Origin: Bursaphelenchus xylophilus
Lineage: Eukaryota > Nematoda > Chromadorea > Rhabditida > Aphelenchoididae
NCBI GenBank assembly: GCA_904066235.2
Contig: CAJFCV020000001.1
Coordinates: 8,060,001 to 8,124,000, forward strand
Direction of reading: 5' to 3'
DNA: 64,000 nt
Shown here: piece by piece, positions 37,902-51,519 of the stretch
Layout: every line of letters starts with the position of its first letter
How positions within the stretch are numbered: position 1 is the stretch's first letter
Position numbers and translations under genes: made by a program
The notes under the pieces: generated by a model
The model's input: only the letters and a program-made list of their open reading frames with translations
Databases searched by the model: none
Told to the model about the DNA's origin: nothing

Positions 37902-39421
37902 CAGGGTGCGGCAATTTTTCGGCCGGATTTTAATTGGCCGTAACTTTTTTAGTTTTTCGGCAAATGTTAAAATTCTTTTTTTCCCTGAATCCATAGACAA
38001 CCCCATTTTGTTTAATACCAAATACAGGGTGGTCCAGCTAAGTTCGCGGATGTAAAATGCTTATAACTTTTTATATGATTGTTCAATTTTTATGAGCAAT
38101 AGCTCATTTTATTCCTTAGTAGTTGCCATTTTGTTTAAAAAGATCATTAAAAATGATCACTCCTACGTCGAGTTATGACCCTTCAAAGTCAAACATGCTT
38201 TTTCACGTAAATTTTTAAAAAATTTAATTTTCAAAAATTTTTGAATTGCGGTGTCACCGCTCGCTGGTACCGGGAAATGATGGTGAACAGAGCGATCCCA
38301 GCTATGCCAAATTGGCCCAATTTTGCCAGTCTTGTTTTTCAAGAAGACGGCGCGCCACCTCATTTTGCTATAGCGGTCCGTCAACTCCTTGACCAGGTTT
38401 TTCCAGGTCGTTGGATGGGCCGGTGATCTGCGCGGCAACCAGCTCCAATTGCTTGGCCTCCGCGTTCACCTGATCTAACTCCGCTAGATTTCTCCATTTG
38501 GGGGTTCTTAAAACAGCGGATTTTCATCAGGGATTGGCGCCCAAAGACGTGGAATTGAAGCGCGTAATCGAAGAAGAGGTGGAACTAGTTCGCCAGGATG
38601 AACAAATGAGGCGCCAAATTATGGAAGAATACCAAAGACTGGCAAAATTGGGCCAATTTTGCACAGCTGGGATCGCTCTGTTCACCATCATTTCCCGGTA
38701 ACAGCGAGCGGTGACACCGCAATTCAAAAATTTTTGAAAATTAAATTTTTTAAAAAATTTACGTGAAAAAGCATGTTTGACTTTGAAGGGTCATAACTCG
38801 ACGTAGGATTGATCATTTTTAATGATCTTTTTTTAAACAAAATGGCAACTACTAAGGAATAAAATGAGCTATTGCTCATAAAAATTGAACAATCCTATAA
38901 AAAGTTATAAGCATTTTACATCCGCGAACTTAGCTGGACCACCCTGTATGTTATACCCGTTCGTTAGACTACAGTAAAAATTCGAGAAAAAGAAAAAACT
39001 CTAATTTTCATAGCTGACAATGGAATTACCCCTAGTGCGACTCTCAGATTTTCTTTACATTTTGCACATGGGACGGACATAGGCCACACATCAATTCATG
39101 AAAGTTTCAGCCCGCACCTTTCAGGGGCGACCAAGATATTCAACGATTCTTTGCGGTCAGGAGGGCACATGAGTGGTCACACAGAAAAACTTTTTGGCCA
39201 TATCATTTTTTTTCTGGCGATTTTCACACACGCCGAAAAAGCAGAGAAAACGTCCGAAAGGCCAATAACTATGAACTAGGTCCCTGTATGAATAACATAT
39301 TTGGTATTAAACAAAATGGGGTTGTCTGAGGATTCAGGGAAAAAAAAGAATTTTAACATTCGGATAAAAACTAAAAAAGTTATAGCCAATTCAAATCCGG
39401 CCGAAAAATTGCCGCACCCTG
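37902..39421. mobile_element. Middle element, TA-flanked, CAGGGTGCGGC termini
   Basis: Termini CAGGGTGCGGCAATTTTTCG and the complement ending GCCGCACCCTG, flanked by TA (37900-37901 and 39422-39423). The unbroken opposite arm of the outer element reads GGAAAATAGTGT (complement of about 39593), which is the empty site with a single TA. Its own arm is interrupted at 38024. Confidence 0.85.
38025..38946. mobile_element. Innermost element, TA-flanked, CAGGGTGGTCC termini
   Basis: Termini CAGGGTGGTCCAGCTAAG and the complement, flanked by TA on both sides. The mirrored arm of the middle element (39297-39310) has the empty site ACCAAATATGTT. The arms share a long central block including GGTGTCACCGCTCGC. 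A short open segment (about 38540-38640) is repeat-derived, not a recognised transposase. Confidence 0.87.
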
Positions 39422-39815
39422 TAGTGTATAAGCGACGAGCAAATAAGAAAATTGTATCCATTGTTTATGTTTTTAACTGGAAGCACGGGATATAAACACA
39501 GACAGTACCAGAGAGTGGAGTAAGAAGAAGATAGTCGTAATGATTGTGTGCACATAACGATTTTCTTATTTGCTCGTCGCTTATAGACACTATTTTCCCA
39601 AAAAAATAAAAAATATATACCTCAATTCTCCAAAAAATCCCTTTTCCCCAGTCCCGAAGTGAAAACATTTCAAAAATTTGTTCAAACTCTCCAAAAAATT
39701 CTTTTTTCCCAGTCCCGAAGCGAAAATATTAAACGGTATCGTTGACCCGAGTAGTCGTTGACCCGAGTTGTCGCGACCCGAATTGTCCCTGACCCGAAAT
39801 GTCGGGACGCGTATT

Positions 39816-41104
39816 TTTCTGTAAAATTAGGGTATTATCAACCTTTCTTTTCCTGTCGATTATGCATTAAATTTAAATTAAATTTGGCCCAATTTGAACG
39901 TCTCAGCCGAACTCCCCTTTTTTTAACACTGAACACTCTTCTGATTTTGACAAGAAATACGAACTCTATCCTGAAATATTGAACGATCTTGAGTACGGTA
40001 AACGCGGAGAGCAGTCAGAGAGAAAAACACTTTTTGGCCATAACTTTGCTAGTTTCGTGCGGAAAAATTTGATTTTTTGTGGAAACATTACCCTCTCTGG
40101 TAGAAATAGGAATGAAAGTTTCTATGCCGAAATTCGGGAAAAAGTGTTAAATTTTCGCCGACTTTCGATCTAAAAATCTAGGTTGTTTCTGCAAAGCGCG
40201 GGCTAGGATTCTCGCATATACGGTAGCTGCCAAAAAACTGTCAATTTTTTGTTTTCTGTGTAACTCTACTCAACGTGGATGGATTTAAACGAAACAAATA
40301 CCATTATGTAGAGAAACTGGAAAAAAAGACTTTTTTTTGTGAAAATTGAACAAATTTTGAAATGTTTTCGAGCTGACTGAATATGAAAACCGGGTTACTG
40401 TTAATTTGTTTTGTGCTAAAATAAACTCCGAGGCCTTGACAAGCCTTACAATACAAAAAAATTCCTTTTTTCTAGTCCCAAAGCGAAAACATTTAAAAAT
40501 TTTGTTCAATTTTCACGAAAAATCTTCTTTTTTTCTACTTCCGAAACGAAAACTTTTCAGATTTTTTAAAAATTTTTCAAAAAATTTGTTTTTCTTTGTC
40601 GCGAAGCAAAAATTTTAAAAACGAAAGCTTTTTTTCGCGAAAGGTTTTTATAAAACCTTTCAAACTTTGTAAAAATTTTCCAAAAAATCCTTTTTCCCTG
40701 TACTGAAGCGAAAACCTTTCAAATTGTCTTCAATTATACACAAAGAAACTTTTTTCAAGGTGCACTGTTAAAAAAAGAAAATGTCAGGTGAACTGTTCAC
40801 CCAGGTTGCACAATTCGCCCAGGTGCACCGTTCAGCCAGGTGCACTGTTCGGATCGAATCGTGGCTGATAAACGTGTGAGCCCATAACTACGACAAATCT
40901 GAGAGTGACGTCGAGGCCCTCTGTTTTGCCCTCAATAGCGGTTTTGTTACAATTTGATAAACGGAGACAGAACGCAACATTTTGACCCTCAGAAACAAGA
41001 AATTTTATATGGAAAATAAGCAAACAATTTATCAAAGAAAAAACAACTGACACAAACAAATGTTTATAAAAGGCAACAGATCTTATTGGACAGGCACAAC
41101 TTGC
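39816..41104. other. Repeat-derived intergenic sequence
   Basis: A TTTTTCCC-AGTCCCGAAGCGAAAA-like unit, also found in the nest at 37640-39815, is repeated in diverged form between 40340 and 40720 at roughly 60-80 bp spacing. A GTTCACCCAGGTGCAC motif is iterated at about 40795-40850. A piece related to element C lies near 40000-40210. No gene is supported. Confidence 0.5.
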
Positions 41105-41739
<635 letters not shown>

Positions 41740-42244
41740 TTTCGTTTAGGAAAGTCCTAAAACACGGATAAATAAAAATGTGTGAAGTTTTCGCGCTACT
41801 AATAAGTTTACATAGAAATTGTTCTAACTTTGCACAAAAGTGGCTAAAATTGAGATGAGGCCTACAGCAAGCTGCGCCCAGACTTAAATAAAAATTTTCT
41901 ATTTTTTGTCTTCGTCCCGCAACGATATCCCTGAATGGGCTACGTGTTATGATTTTCTGTGAACAATGCTTCGCATTACTGTGCAAAAATTCACCGATTC
42001 ATAGAAATTAGTTTTCTACTTTGTCTAAAATACGGAATTTTCCTCTTTCTTGCGGTGGGTGGTGTTCCCAGGAATCGGGCCTGTGTGAAAATGGGCTGAA
42101 TTCAAGGAAGGACACATATGTGTGAAATCAGCCCAATTTTTCGCCGTATTGAAACATAGGCGGATTTTTTTAATTCGTGCACGCATTTGACTTTTTAAAT
42201 AAATTTCATGATTGTGTATTGTTCCAGGGTACTCGGACTAAACG

Positions 42245-43584
42245 ATGGGTGGTGTTCGTACCAAGACCGTGAAGAAAGCGTCTAGAGTCATTATTGAGAA
42301 GTATTATACTTACCTCACTCATGACTTCCATACCAACAAGCGTCTTTGCGAAGAGGTTGCCGTTATTCCGTCCAAGCGAATGCGCAATCAAATTGCTGGG
42401 TATGTATTGTTGTCTATGACACGTATTTATTTTTTAGATTTGTTACTCACTTGATGAAACGTATTGAGAAGGGTCCCGTTCGTGGCATCTCCATCAAGCT
42501 CCAGGAAGAGGAGAGAGAACGTCGTGACAACTACATGCCCGAAGTTTCTGCGGTCGACCCAGAAAGCGTCGGAACTTTGCTGATCGACCAAGATACCAAG
42601 AACATGTTGGACCGTTTGGTAATTTTTTTAATAACAGTTTATATTTCGAGACAGCGTCGTTAAAACTTCGGGGTTCTGGCCACTCTTGCTTGCCTGACAT
42701 TGATTTTTTTCTTACAAGTGAAGTCACTTAAATCACGGATCGATTTTTCAAAACGGCTGGTACAGCCATTGGGATATCGAATCTGAATACCGCTCCCCCC
42801 ACCGGCCTTTGTGGGGCAAGATAATCGGCCAACATGCTTGACCAAATTCTCCCGAATAGTCATCCCTTCCGAAAGCAGAGAGAGCGAACCGAATGGTCCA
42901 GTGGTCTGAAAACGCGCTTCCAGGCCTTTACCTTTTCATGTTCGAGTCTGCATGGGTCCAAACTTGTAAAAAAAATTATGAAACTGATGCTGTAATTCAA
43001 TTTACAAGTAAGATTTTTTTAGATTTTATGCCTATTTTACTTTAATTTTAACATGGTTATTCAAACATCGCCCATCAAAGTTTCATCGTAAAACCATTCG
43101 GTTCGTTTCCCTCGTTCTTTCCAAAAAACTCCGGGGCAACTCTTTTTGGTCAATTCTGTTGGTCGGTTATCTCGACTAACAGAGGCCGGTGAATGTAGCG
43201 GTTTCCAGATTCGAAATCGCCATTCTACCCTCTCCATCGCCATAACTTTCCTTGTTAGTGAAAACATGGTTTCATCACTTGCACTTTTTCTTTAGTAATA
43301 TTTCTAGGTGGCTTAAAGAAGAAATTCTAGTCTTAAAATCTTATTTTTATGTTTGGAGCACTAAAATATTTAATCTCCAATTGGTGGTCTGGGACAAAGG
43401 CCGCCTCTATCGTTACGGTTGCCCTATTTATGCTATGCGTAGTAGTATTTTTCTGGTCGGGGGGTTTACTAAGCCAATTCTAATTTTATTTGGGATTTCT
43501 TGTTTATGTCGATACAAAACTTCTTTCTTTCAGCACTTGACCGTCGCCAACGTTGACGTCAAACAATCCAACCGCCGAGTTTAA
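42245..43584 (+). CDS. RPS17: 40S ribosomal protein S17 (eS17)
   Basis: Three exons (42245-42399, 42438-42618, 43534-43584; phases 2 and 0) encode 128 aa (human 135). It starts [20 protein letters not shown], with conserved [20 protein letters not shown] and [20 protein letters not shown]. The last exon encodes only the short divergent tail. The final intron is 915 nt, far above the local norm. It contains degenerate tRNA-like segments but no snoRNA I can support. Confidence 0.96.
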
Positions 43585-43897
43585 TTTTTGTTATGCTATG
43601 TATTGTTGATTTGCGGTTTTCATAAAGTTGAAAGTTTAAATTTTCGGTTTTTTGAAATGTTTATAGTCTTTTTTAGTTTGTAAACATTGGCTTTCTGAAG
43701 GCATTTCTTTGTCTCATTGAGCGAGCGAAGGAATTCTCGGATTATCAGGTTTTGGAGGGAATGGCCGTTTTGGCTCATTTCGAGATTGAAAGGCCGCCTT
43801 CCGATCGGTCAAAGACGGCCATTTGTCTCTCTGGTTTCATTCATAAGATCGTTTTTCATCTCTTACTAACCTGCCTAATGAGCTCTTTCTATGCGAA

Positions 43898-46800
43898 ATG
43901 TTGCTTCAGTCACCTTTATTATTACACCTAACGAGCTCGTTCTTGATCTCCACGTTAAGGATCCATGTGGAGCCCGAAGATGCGACTTCCGTAAATGGAG
44001 ATGACGTTCAAACTCCCCTAATACTTATCTCACCCAACAGAAACATGTCATTAACATTCCGAGGAAACGCCATGTTGGTTGACAATTTGCCATTAGCTGG
44101 ATCCGGCGGGTTGTACACATTAAAAGGACCCTTTGCCATATCCGCTAATTGTCAGCATGGTTTTAGTTTCAAAGTCAGCGTAGATGATGCAGAGCGCGTA
44201 TTGGCATCGCCGTCTTTCTGCACAAACCATGGTCTAAACAGTAGGTTTCAACAAGAATTTAATTAATGGCCACAGATGTTCTATGGGAACCTGGTTTTAT
44301 GGGCAGACATTTTCAGAGATTCTAATTGGGCCAGATGACCGAACTGACGAGTTGTTTTACGGCTGCATTCATAACATTACATTTGGACCCAATAAAATTC
44401 TGGATAGATGGTGCAGGTGAGAACAAAAAATTTTCATTTGAAATTATGGATTATTAGGCTTAAAAACAAGAGATCCATTCATGAAGAGACTGTAGACAAA
44501 ATATCATCTCTCCCAAAAAACATTCAACCTGCGTATATCGGAGAACCTTTGAGCTGTAGGGAAGGATCTGACGTCAAGATACTGTGGAAGAACATTTACA
44601 TATTTCCGGATCATCATCGTTTTGATCTGAATTATGGAGATATTCACTTCAAAGTCATCCATGCTCCCGCGTATGGCCGACTCCTTGTTGGAGACACCAC
44701 AGTACTAGAATTTACTTACGAAGATATTATAAATCAAAGTCTAAAGTATGCGAACGACGGCTCCGAGAACGCAGAAGATTCTTTCGAGGTTAGTGTCTGG
44801 ATTCAAACGGAAGCTAACCGAACATCAACTGAGCCTAAGCTGTTGACAATGCCTATAAATATAATCCCTGAGGACGATCAGACACAGATAGAGGTCACGC
44901 CAGAGGCCGAGAACATCATTGTAACTCCGTCTACTAAAACCCTTCTTAACGAAAGATTTCTCAAAATTTGGGATCTCGATACTCCCACGGATAAGTTATG
45001 GTTGGATGTCGTTGAAGAGAAAAACGCTCATCTAGTTGATAGAGACGGAAATGACATTAAACAATTCACCCTGGCCGAATTTCTGCGCAATGGGGTATGT
45101 CTAGAAATTCATGACGATGCAATAAATGTTTAAAGATTTATATTGAAGCCGAAGAAGAACAGGGTTACATTAAGATCTCAACCAGAGATTCATTGCCCAA
45201 ACAAGTTGCTCTGAAGATACGATCCTCTCCTTTAGAGTTCCGCCTCGACACAAACACTGGCCTTCGACTTCCCTTTCGTTCAAGCCGATTGATTACTGCA
45301 GACAATCTCACAGCACGAGCCAATTTTCCAGTGAGCTTGGGTTATTCGGTGGTCGATAATCCAGAGTTTGGATTCATAGAATGCTTGAAACCTCTGCCGA
45401 CTGGAGGTTTAGAAGAATTCCAATTGTGCTCTCAGTTTACACAGATGGATTTGGAGAAGATGAGAGTCAGATTCAGACATTCTTCTGACAACAGACCGTC
45501 TCGGGACGGTTTTGCCTTCAGGGTAAGTAAGCTTAAAGTGGCAAAGTTTTATCAAGTGCTTTAATTTTAGGTCGTTCACGGAAGCCAACAATCAGAACTA
45601 TTCGAATTCCTAATTGAATTCTTTCCAATTAGTGTAAAGGTGTATTATCAAGAACCGATCGTCCTCAACAACACCGAAGAGGTGGTTCTGTCCAGAAACA
45701 ATTTGATGGCCGTTTCTTTTCCCGAACTGATTCAGCCAGACGACTTCATCTATCACATTGTGGAGCCTCCCAAATACGGGATGTTATCCAGACAAGTCTC
45801 CAATTTGAAGATGAGAAGGATTGGACTCGCCTCCAACTTTACGCAGTACAATATCGACCACTTAACTATCGTGTACAAACTAAATTACGTTCAATATAAC
45901 GTCGTCAATGACTTTTTCATGTTCAGAATCCTGACCCCTACAACAACAACTGAGTTACTACGCTGTGACATAACATTCTTGCCGGGAGAGAACTCCTTTC
46001 AGCTGATAAATCGAACTATTTTGGTCAACGAAGGAAGAAAACAAAAGGTTTGTGAGTGCAAAAGCAACGAACAATGACTTTAGATTACTAATAACACTTT
46101 ATGGCTGGAAACCCCAGACGAAAAAGCATTCAAGTTTATTGTAATCATCCCACCATTTTATGGAAACTTTGTACTAATAGACAAGTTTGGGATCAGAGAA
46201 ATACTGGATCAGAATGACGACTTCAACTCCATTGATATTACAAATAAGAAGTAAGCACGAGTTGAAGTTGAAATATTTTCAGACTGAGTTACGAACATTC
46301 CGGCTCGAAATCCTTGACTGACCGAACTTTCCTCCGGGCAGAAAGCCTGCACAACACCGTCCCGAACTTCTCGTTTTGGCTGAATATTCGGATAATTCCG
46401 TTGAATACTCAGAAGCCTCGTCTCACTGGTGCTTATGCTACTGCTGACAGAATCTTAACCATATATGTTTCTGAAGGGGGAGAGAGAACACTGCATCCGT
46501 CTCTATTCCCTTGGACCGATCCTGATTCGAAGACTTTGAAGTCGGATGTGCACTTCTTTTTCCCCAATTTATTCAAGGATTTTACTATTTGTCGCAATCA
46601 GTTCCCCGAGATACCCGTGAGAAACTTCACTCTCGCAGATCTTCAAAGGAACTCTTTGATTCTTCGACATGTCTCGTTGAAGACCGAAGCATCTCCCAGT
46701 TACATCGCCAGTGATGGGAAGTTTGAAGTCGAGAGCACGGTCAAATTTATAGCTGCTAAGAACCCTTTCATGAAGATTTTGTGCTCTAATATTCCGACTA

Positions 46801-49800
46801 TTTCCCCTTTGACACAAACTTCTGTCATTTTGGTCGACCCGAAAAATCTTTGGACAGATACAAACTTGGATTTGGATCCCTGGACGTTAATTTATTTCTT
46901 CAACGATGAAGGGGAGAATCCTTTTAAAATTCTGCGCGATGGTAAGCTGGTCTCCACATTCAAATTTTCGCAAGAGGTGAGTACAGACGAGATTACATAT
47001 TGGAATGGTGACAATTGCACCTCGATAGGCGCCGAACGCACTGTTTTGGGTCGGCTTAATGCTGAGAGTTCGTAGAATTTATATATGTTCCTTAATTTTA
47101 CATTACAGGATGTATCGTTCCTTCGAGTATTCTTTTTACCGCAACTCGAACCCAGTGTCATAAAGATGAAGGTGGAAGGTGGAGGACTTGTAAAAGAATT
47201 CGATCTTACCGTAGCCCCCAACGAACCATCCTCTCAAAATCCTTTCCAAATACACATCTTCGATCATATAACCTTACCCCTAGGTGCCGTATTTTCCTTG
47301 GATACAAATGTCATCAATTTTGACGGCTCCTTTTCTAAATCGTCAATTTCGATTCACGAAGCAGCGCGGTATGGACGTGTGGTCTCAACGATAAAGTCTT
47401 CAGCTGGCTCGGAGACTGTAAGTGTGGATATTGACCATTTTTCTAAAATCGACCTGCAAAATGGATTGATAAGCTATGTTCACAACGGGGTTTTGAACGA
47501 GGCGGAGCTCGATTACCTTACTTTCAACATTTCTATTGACGCCTTTGATTCTGTTGGTCCGTTCAAACTACAATTCAATATTGTTGACAGCTCTAGGGCA
47601 AGTTTGAACGTATTGTTGCTAAATAAAACAAATTTAGCCGGTGCTGATCGTATTAAAAAATGTCTCTCTGCCATGGGGCGACAGCATCACAATCAACAAC
47701 AGCCACATTCGAGCTTTAGTCCCAAATGCGCAGTATGAGAACGATGAAACGATCAGATTTGAGGTTGCAGAGAGACCTGCTGTGGGCAGGTTGTTGGTCG
47801 AGAGTCTCGATTTGAATCCTGTGAATCCTTCATTTACACAACAGCAACTTCGCACTGGACGTGTTTATTTTACTGCCAGTTCTGGGGATGATTTTAAATT
47901 GAAAGATTATCCCACACAAACATCAATTACCCTGCGGGCATGTAAAGCAAGCTGTAGCAATCCTCAGAAAATCACAATTAATGTGGAAGCTGACAACATT
48001 CAAAAACCAGAGCTCTTGCGCAACGAGCCTCTACAGACGGCCGAACCCGTAACCATTATTACCTCAAGACATCTTCATGCTGCCGATTCTGATACCTCAC
48101 CGAAAAACCTTAAGTATTTGGTATGGCAGCCTGCAGGTGGAAGAGTTGCCAGAATTAATCGGCAAACCGAATCCATTTCTTCTTTCAGTCAGGAAGAGAT
48201 AAACAACAGAGACGTCGTATTTGTAATTGATGGTGATGATCAAGAAAAGACAGGATTTGCCTTCATCTTGACCGATGGTCTTTACCAAAGCCCTCCAGAA
48301 TGGTTCTCAGTTATCCGGAAAGCGGAGTCTGAGATTCATTTGGAGAATAATGTGCGGTTAAATGTAGCGCCAGGGCAAAAAGTTCTGATTGGCCCTGATT
48401 TATTGAAGGCTCGAATTTTAAAGGTGAGTTAGGCGTCCGTCTTTTGTGCAATAACGCTTTTTTCTATGATAGGTAAAAGTTGAGCAATTTGCTTTATAGG
48501 TCCCTTCGGACAAGGTCATGTACCACGTATCCAGAATGCCGACTCTGGGAAAGCTGGTTCTCAAAAATCTGCAGCGGCCGGTTGAATACTTCACTCAGGC
48601 AGATGTGGATGAAGACCGCTTGTACTTCCAATCGCATACAGCTGAACTTGGATTATGGACAAGTCGGGATTATTTTGGCTTTACGGTCTACAAGAGAGGA
48701 AACGCTTCAGAATCCATCACAATACCGAGGGAAAATGAATTCCGCTTCAAAATCACGGTGTCTTATTCTTATCTCCCCGAGACCGAGCTGGAAAACTTTG
48801 TACAGCGAAATGTAATCAACCTCACGCAAGACAGTGAAGTGTTGATAAATTCTACACACATAAACCTGGAGAAACTGGAGAATTACTGCAACGACGTGCT
48901 TGTCCTAGAAATCGAGCGACAGCCGACCTTGGGAGAACTAGAGATTTTAAAGAGTCACCAGAGACAAGATGACGAGGAAAATGAGGAAATATATGAATTA
49001 ACAGCTCAGAAACTTCATGGTGGACAACGCTTGATGTACAAACACAACAAACAAACAGGAAACGATGAGTTCGTCATTAGCGTTTATGGCCAGCGGGAAA
49101 GGGCAAAAAAAGCGGATAAATTGAAGATAAAGGTCAAGCTCAGAATCAGCAAACGGGTTGACCTCGACATCCAAGTAAGTGGCGGACGTCGCTAACATTC
49201 TCTTTTAGATTAAAAGGTTCTCTTCCCATGTATCAGTTGTATCAGGGGGATCAACAACTTTAACCCCGGAACAGCTATTAATCGACAACTTGTCGATTCC
49301 GGGCGGAGATTTAGTTTACCATGTTGTGAAGCAGCCGGCGAATGGAGTTAAAGTCAGGTTAAATAGCACTGCCGAGGTTAAAGAATTCCGCCAGGATCAA
49401 ATAAATGCCGGACTAGTAAGATTGGAGCACTCCCCCTTAGCTGCTGATGACAGATTCGATGTTCTAATGCTAGAGATGGGAGGACAGAGCAGAGTCATGG
49501 TTATAGAAATAGAACCTCTTGCGCTCGACTTGTTTAACCATTCTGTAGTTAGCTACCTCCAAGGAAACACATACGTGTTATTGGATAGGTAGGTGTTTTT
49601 AGAGTCCTGTGTTAATTAAAGCAATATTTTATTTAAGGAGGCATCTTGGAGCGATCTCAAACATTCCAGCGTCAAAGATTTATTACAATGTAACAGAACC
49701 ACCGAAGAATGGATCGTTGTATTGGGTGGCCGGGGAGACCACAGCCACTGTCTTTACCCAAAAGAACATTAACGACGGAGACATTCTATACGCACAGCTA

Positions 49801-50787
49801 AACATGAACGCATATGAAGATTCCTTCAGATTCACCCTTAGCAACGAAGAGGTTGAACTGATGCCTAAAGTTTGCAAGATAAAAGTGGACGCTGACATTG
49901 TCTTACAAGAGCTACAAGTCGCGCCTTTGAGTGTCAACCAGATCGCCGATGTTCACCTTAACGCTTCTACACTTAAAGGACGTACCCCTCGATACTTAGT
50001 CATCGAATCACCAAAATACGGAAACTTCTTTTTGTACCCAAAAACAAACAACACAGTAACCTTTTTCACCCAAAGCAATATCAACGAAGGACGCCTCTTC
50101 TATAGGACAGATGTCTTCGATGGGCCTCTCGATGATGTAATCCTGTTTGAATTGCGATCAGACGACGTTCAACCAGCAAGATTTAATTGGACTATCAGAA
50201 TAACGTCGTCAACTGGTCAGGCCGGTATAGCCTATACAGCCGGCAACAAAGTCCTAGTAAAAACGCCGAAATTAGACAAGACCAATAACAGTTCTCAACT
50301 GGACCTTAACTATAGATTCCCTGTTTTGATTCTACTCGCAATTGTAGCCGGTGTAATAGGCTTTTTATTGTGCCGGAAAACGGATCACGAGGCTGAAAAA
50401 AGGAAAAGTATTGTTAGCGGAGATGCCATACCTAACATCGGGACTCGCGAATTACCCGACCCTGATGATGACACGCCCAAACTGAAGAAAGGCCGTTCTG
50501 AAGTGCTTAGGCCTGGGCCAGCAAGGCCTGGTAACGACTTGCTAGGCCAAACGGTTTATGTAGATCAAAAAAAGCCTAATCCGCATCAAACGATGGAACA
50601 AAAAGAAGGCACGCTTACACGAAACCTGACAACATTCGATCAAAGCCATATCCCTCGCAAGGCACCATTCGGGCCAGCTTACAAATCAACAGCGTTGTCA
50701 GCAATAGCACGGGCAGTAGAAGAAGGCAGCCCTTCGGGAAAACAACCCCCAACATCGAGGCTCAACGATAACCAATATTGGGTTTGA
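43898..50787 (+). CDS. CSPG4: CSPG4/NG2-type transmembrane proteoglycan
   Basis: Twelve exons: 43898-44197, 44256-44416, 44458-45094, 45136-45522, 45571-46047, 46084-46250, 46283-46976, 47109-47597, 47638-48423, 48500-49174, 49209-49588 and 49638-50787, giving about 2100 aa (human 2322). A signal-peptide-like start leads to a LamG-like segment with WFYGQTF ... DELFYGCIHNITF. A long series of CSPG repeats follows, each with a P..G.L segment and an FTQ/FSQ-x-D/E-I motif (for example YFTQADVDEDRLYF). The single membrane helix is VLILLAIVAGVIGFLLC, then a cytoplasmic tail of about 140 aa ending QYWV, the exact PDZ-binding end of vertebrate NG2. Intron 8 (47598-47637) has a GC donor. The first exon junction is the least certain; the N-terminal LamG region may be incomplete. 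Confidence 0.9.
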
Positions 50788-51286
50788 AGATATATATTAT
50801 AGTAACAGATATTTTTCTAGTAATCAATTAAAAGACAATTTTTGAAAAGTGGAATCAATCGTTGCCATATTGATCTTTTCACAAGCAAAAAAATAGTCAA
50901 AACGTCTTGCCTTTGTCCAAATGAATGGTGTATGCCGTTATCTTTCATTTATAATTTTCACAGGTATCTGTGGATAAAAAACATGGCCAAAAAACTGTTT
51001 TTCTCTCCGACCGCTCTCCGCGTTTTGCGTACTCTCTCAGCCGCAAAGATCGTTGAATATCGCGGCTGCGCGTGCAAAGCGCGAGCTAAAACTTTCAGGA
51101 ATTGATATCTAGTCTATCGTGTGTGCAAAATTTAAAGAAAATCTGAGCGTCGCACAATTGTCTGTCCGAAAAACTGAATGTAGTGTTAAAAAACAGTAGG
51201 ACTGTCTTTTGGCATGGCTGTAGATGCTCAAATTAAATGCCTTGTGAAGTTTTTACACTTTTGAATTTTTTCATTTTGGCGGGAGT
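50788..51286. other. Intergenic; fragment of element C family
   Basis: Around 50990-51160 the sequence matches the right part of element C (TCTCCGACCGCTCTCCGCG, then ATCTGAGCGTCGCAC), but no complete terminus pair is present. No gene is seen. Confidence 0.5.
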
Positions 51287-51317
51287 CATGGACGTAAGAG
51301 TGCAAGAATACTAAGCC

Positions 51318-51480
51318 AAACCAAACTCAAGGATGTTGCTGTGGAAGCCAGGAAGGGCAAATGGAAATACGCAGCCAAGATCATGAATGCAGAAGAAAAA
51401 ACAAAACTTCTGAAATGGGAACTCCCGATGGAAAGACCTCTTGGACGACCAAGGACCCGATGGAAAGACGGCATGACTCA
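51318..51480 (+). pseudogene. Non-LTR retrotransposon C-terminal fragment
   Basis: The open frame TKLKDVAVEARKGKWKYAAK then MERPLGRPRTRWKDGM carries the GRP-x-x-RW-x-D signature found at the C-terminal end of reverse transcriptases of RTE/Jockey-like elements. No reverse transcriptase core, endonuclease or 3' tail is present, so it is a short relic. The identification rests on this one motif block. Confidence 0.6.
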
Positions 51481-51519
51481 ACCTTGCAGATTTTCAAAAT
51501 TGGCATCAGAGATTGCCAC

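Larger units (their letters stand above)
37640..39815. mobile_element. Outer fold-back element of a three-level nest
   Basis: The left arm (about 37640-37901) contains iterated CGGGTCAACGACA motifs and two CTTCGGGACTGGG units; the right arm to 39815 is its reverse complement. The arms meet near 39500, where AAGCGACGAGCAAATAAGAAA occurs in both orientations (39430 and 39565). The left arm is broken at 37901/39422 by another element. Exact ends and target duplication were not resolved. Confidence 0.75.

Noticed and set aside
42890..42962. Functional tRNA gene in the RPS17 intron
   Set aside because: Box-like motifs are present but T-stem and acceptor pairing fail; mentioned only as a fragment.
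46977..47075. In-frame continuation of CSPG4 exon 7 (VSTDEITYWNG...)
   Set aside because: It ends in a stop; splicing from GTGAGT at 46977 to TTACAG at 47108 restores the CSPG motif FSQEDVSFLRVFF and the frame.
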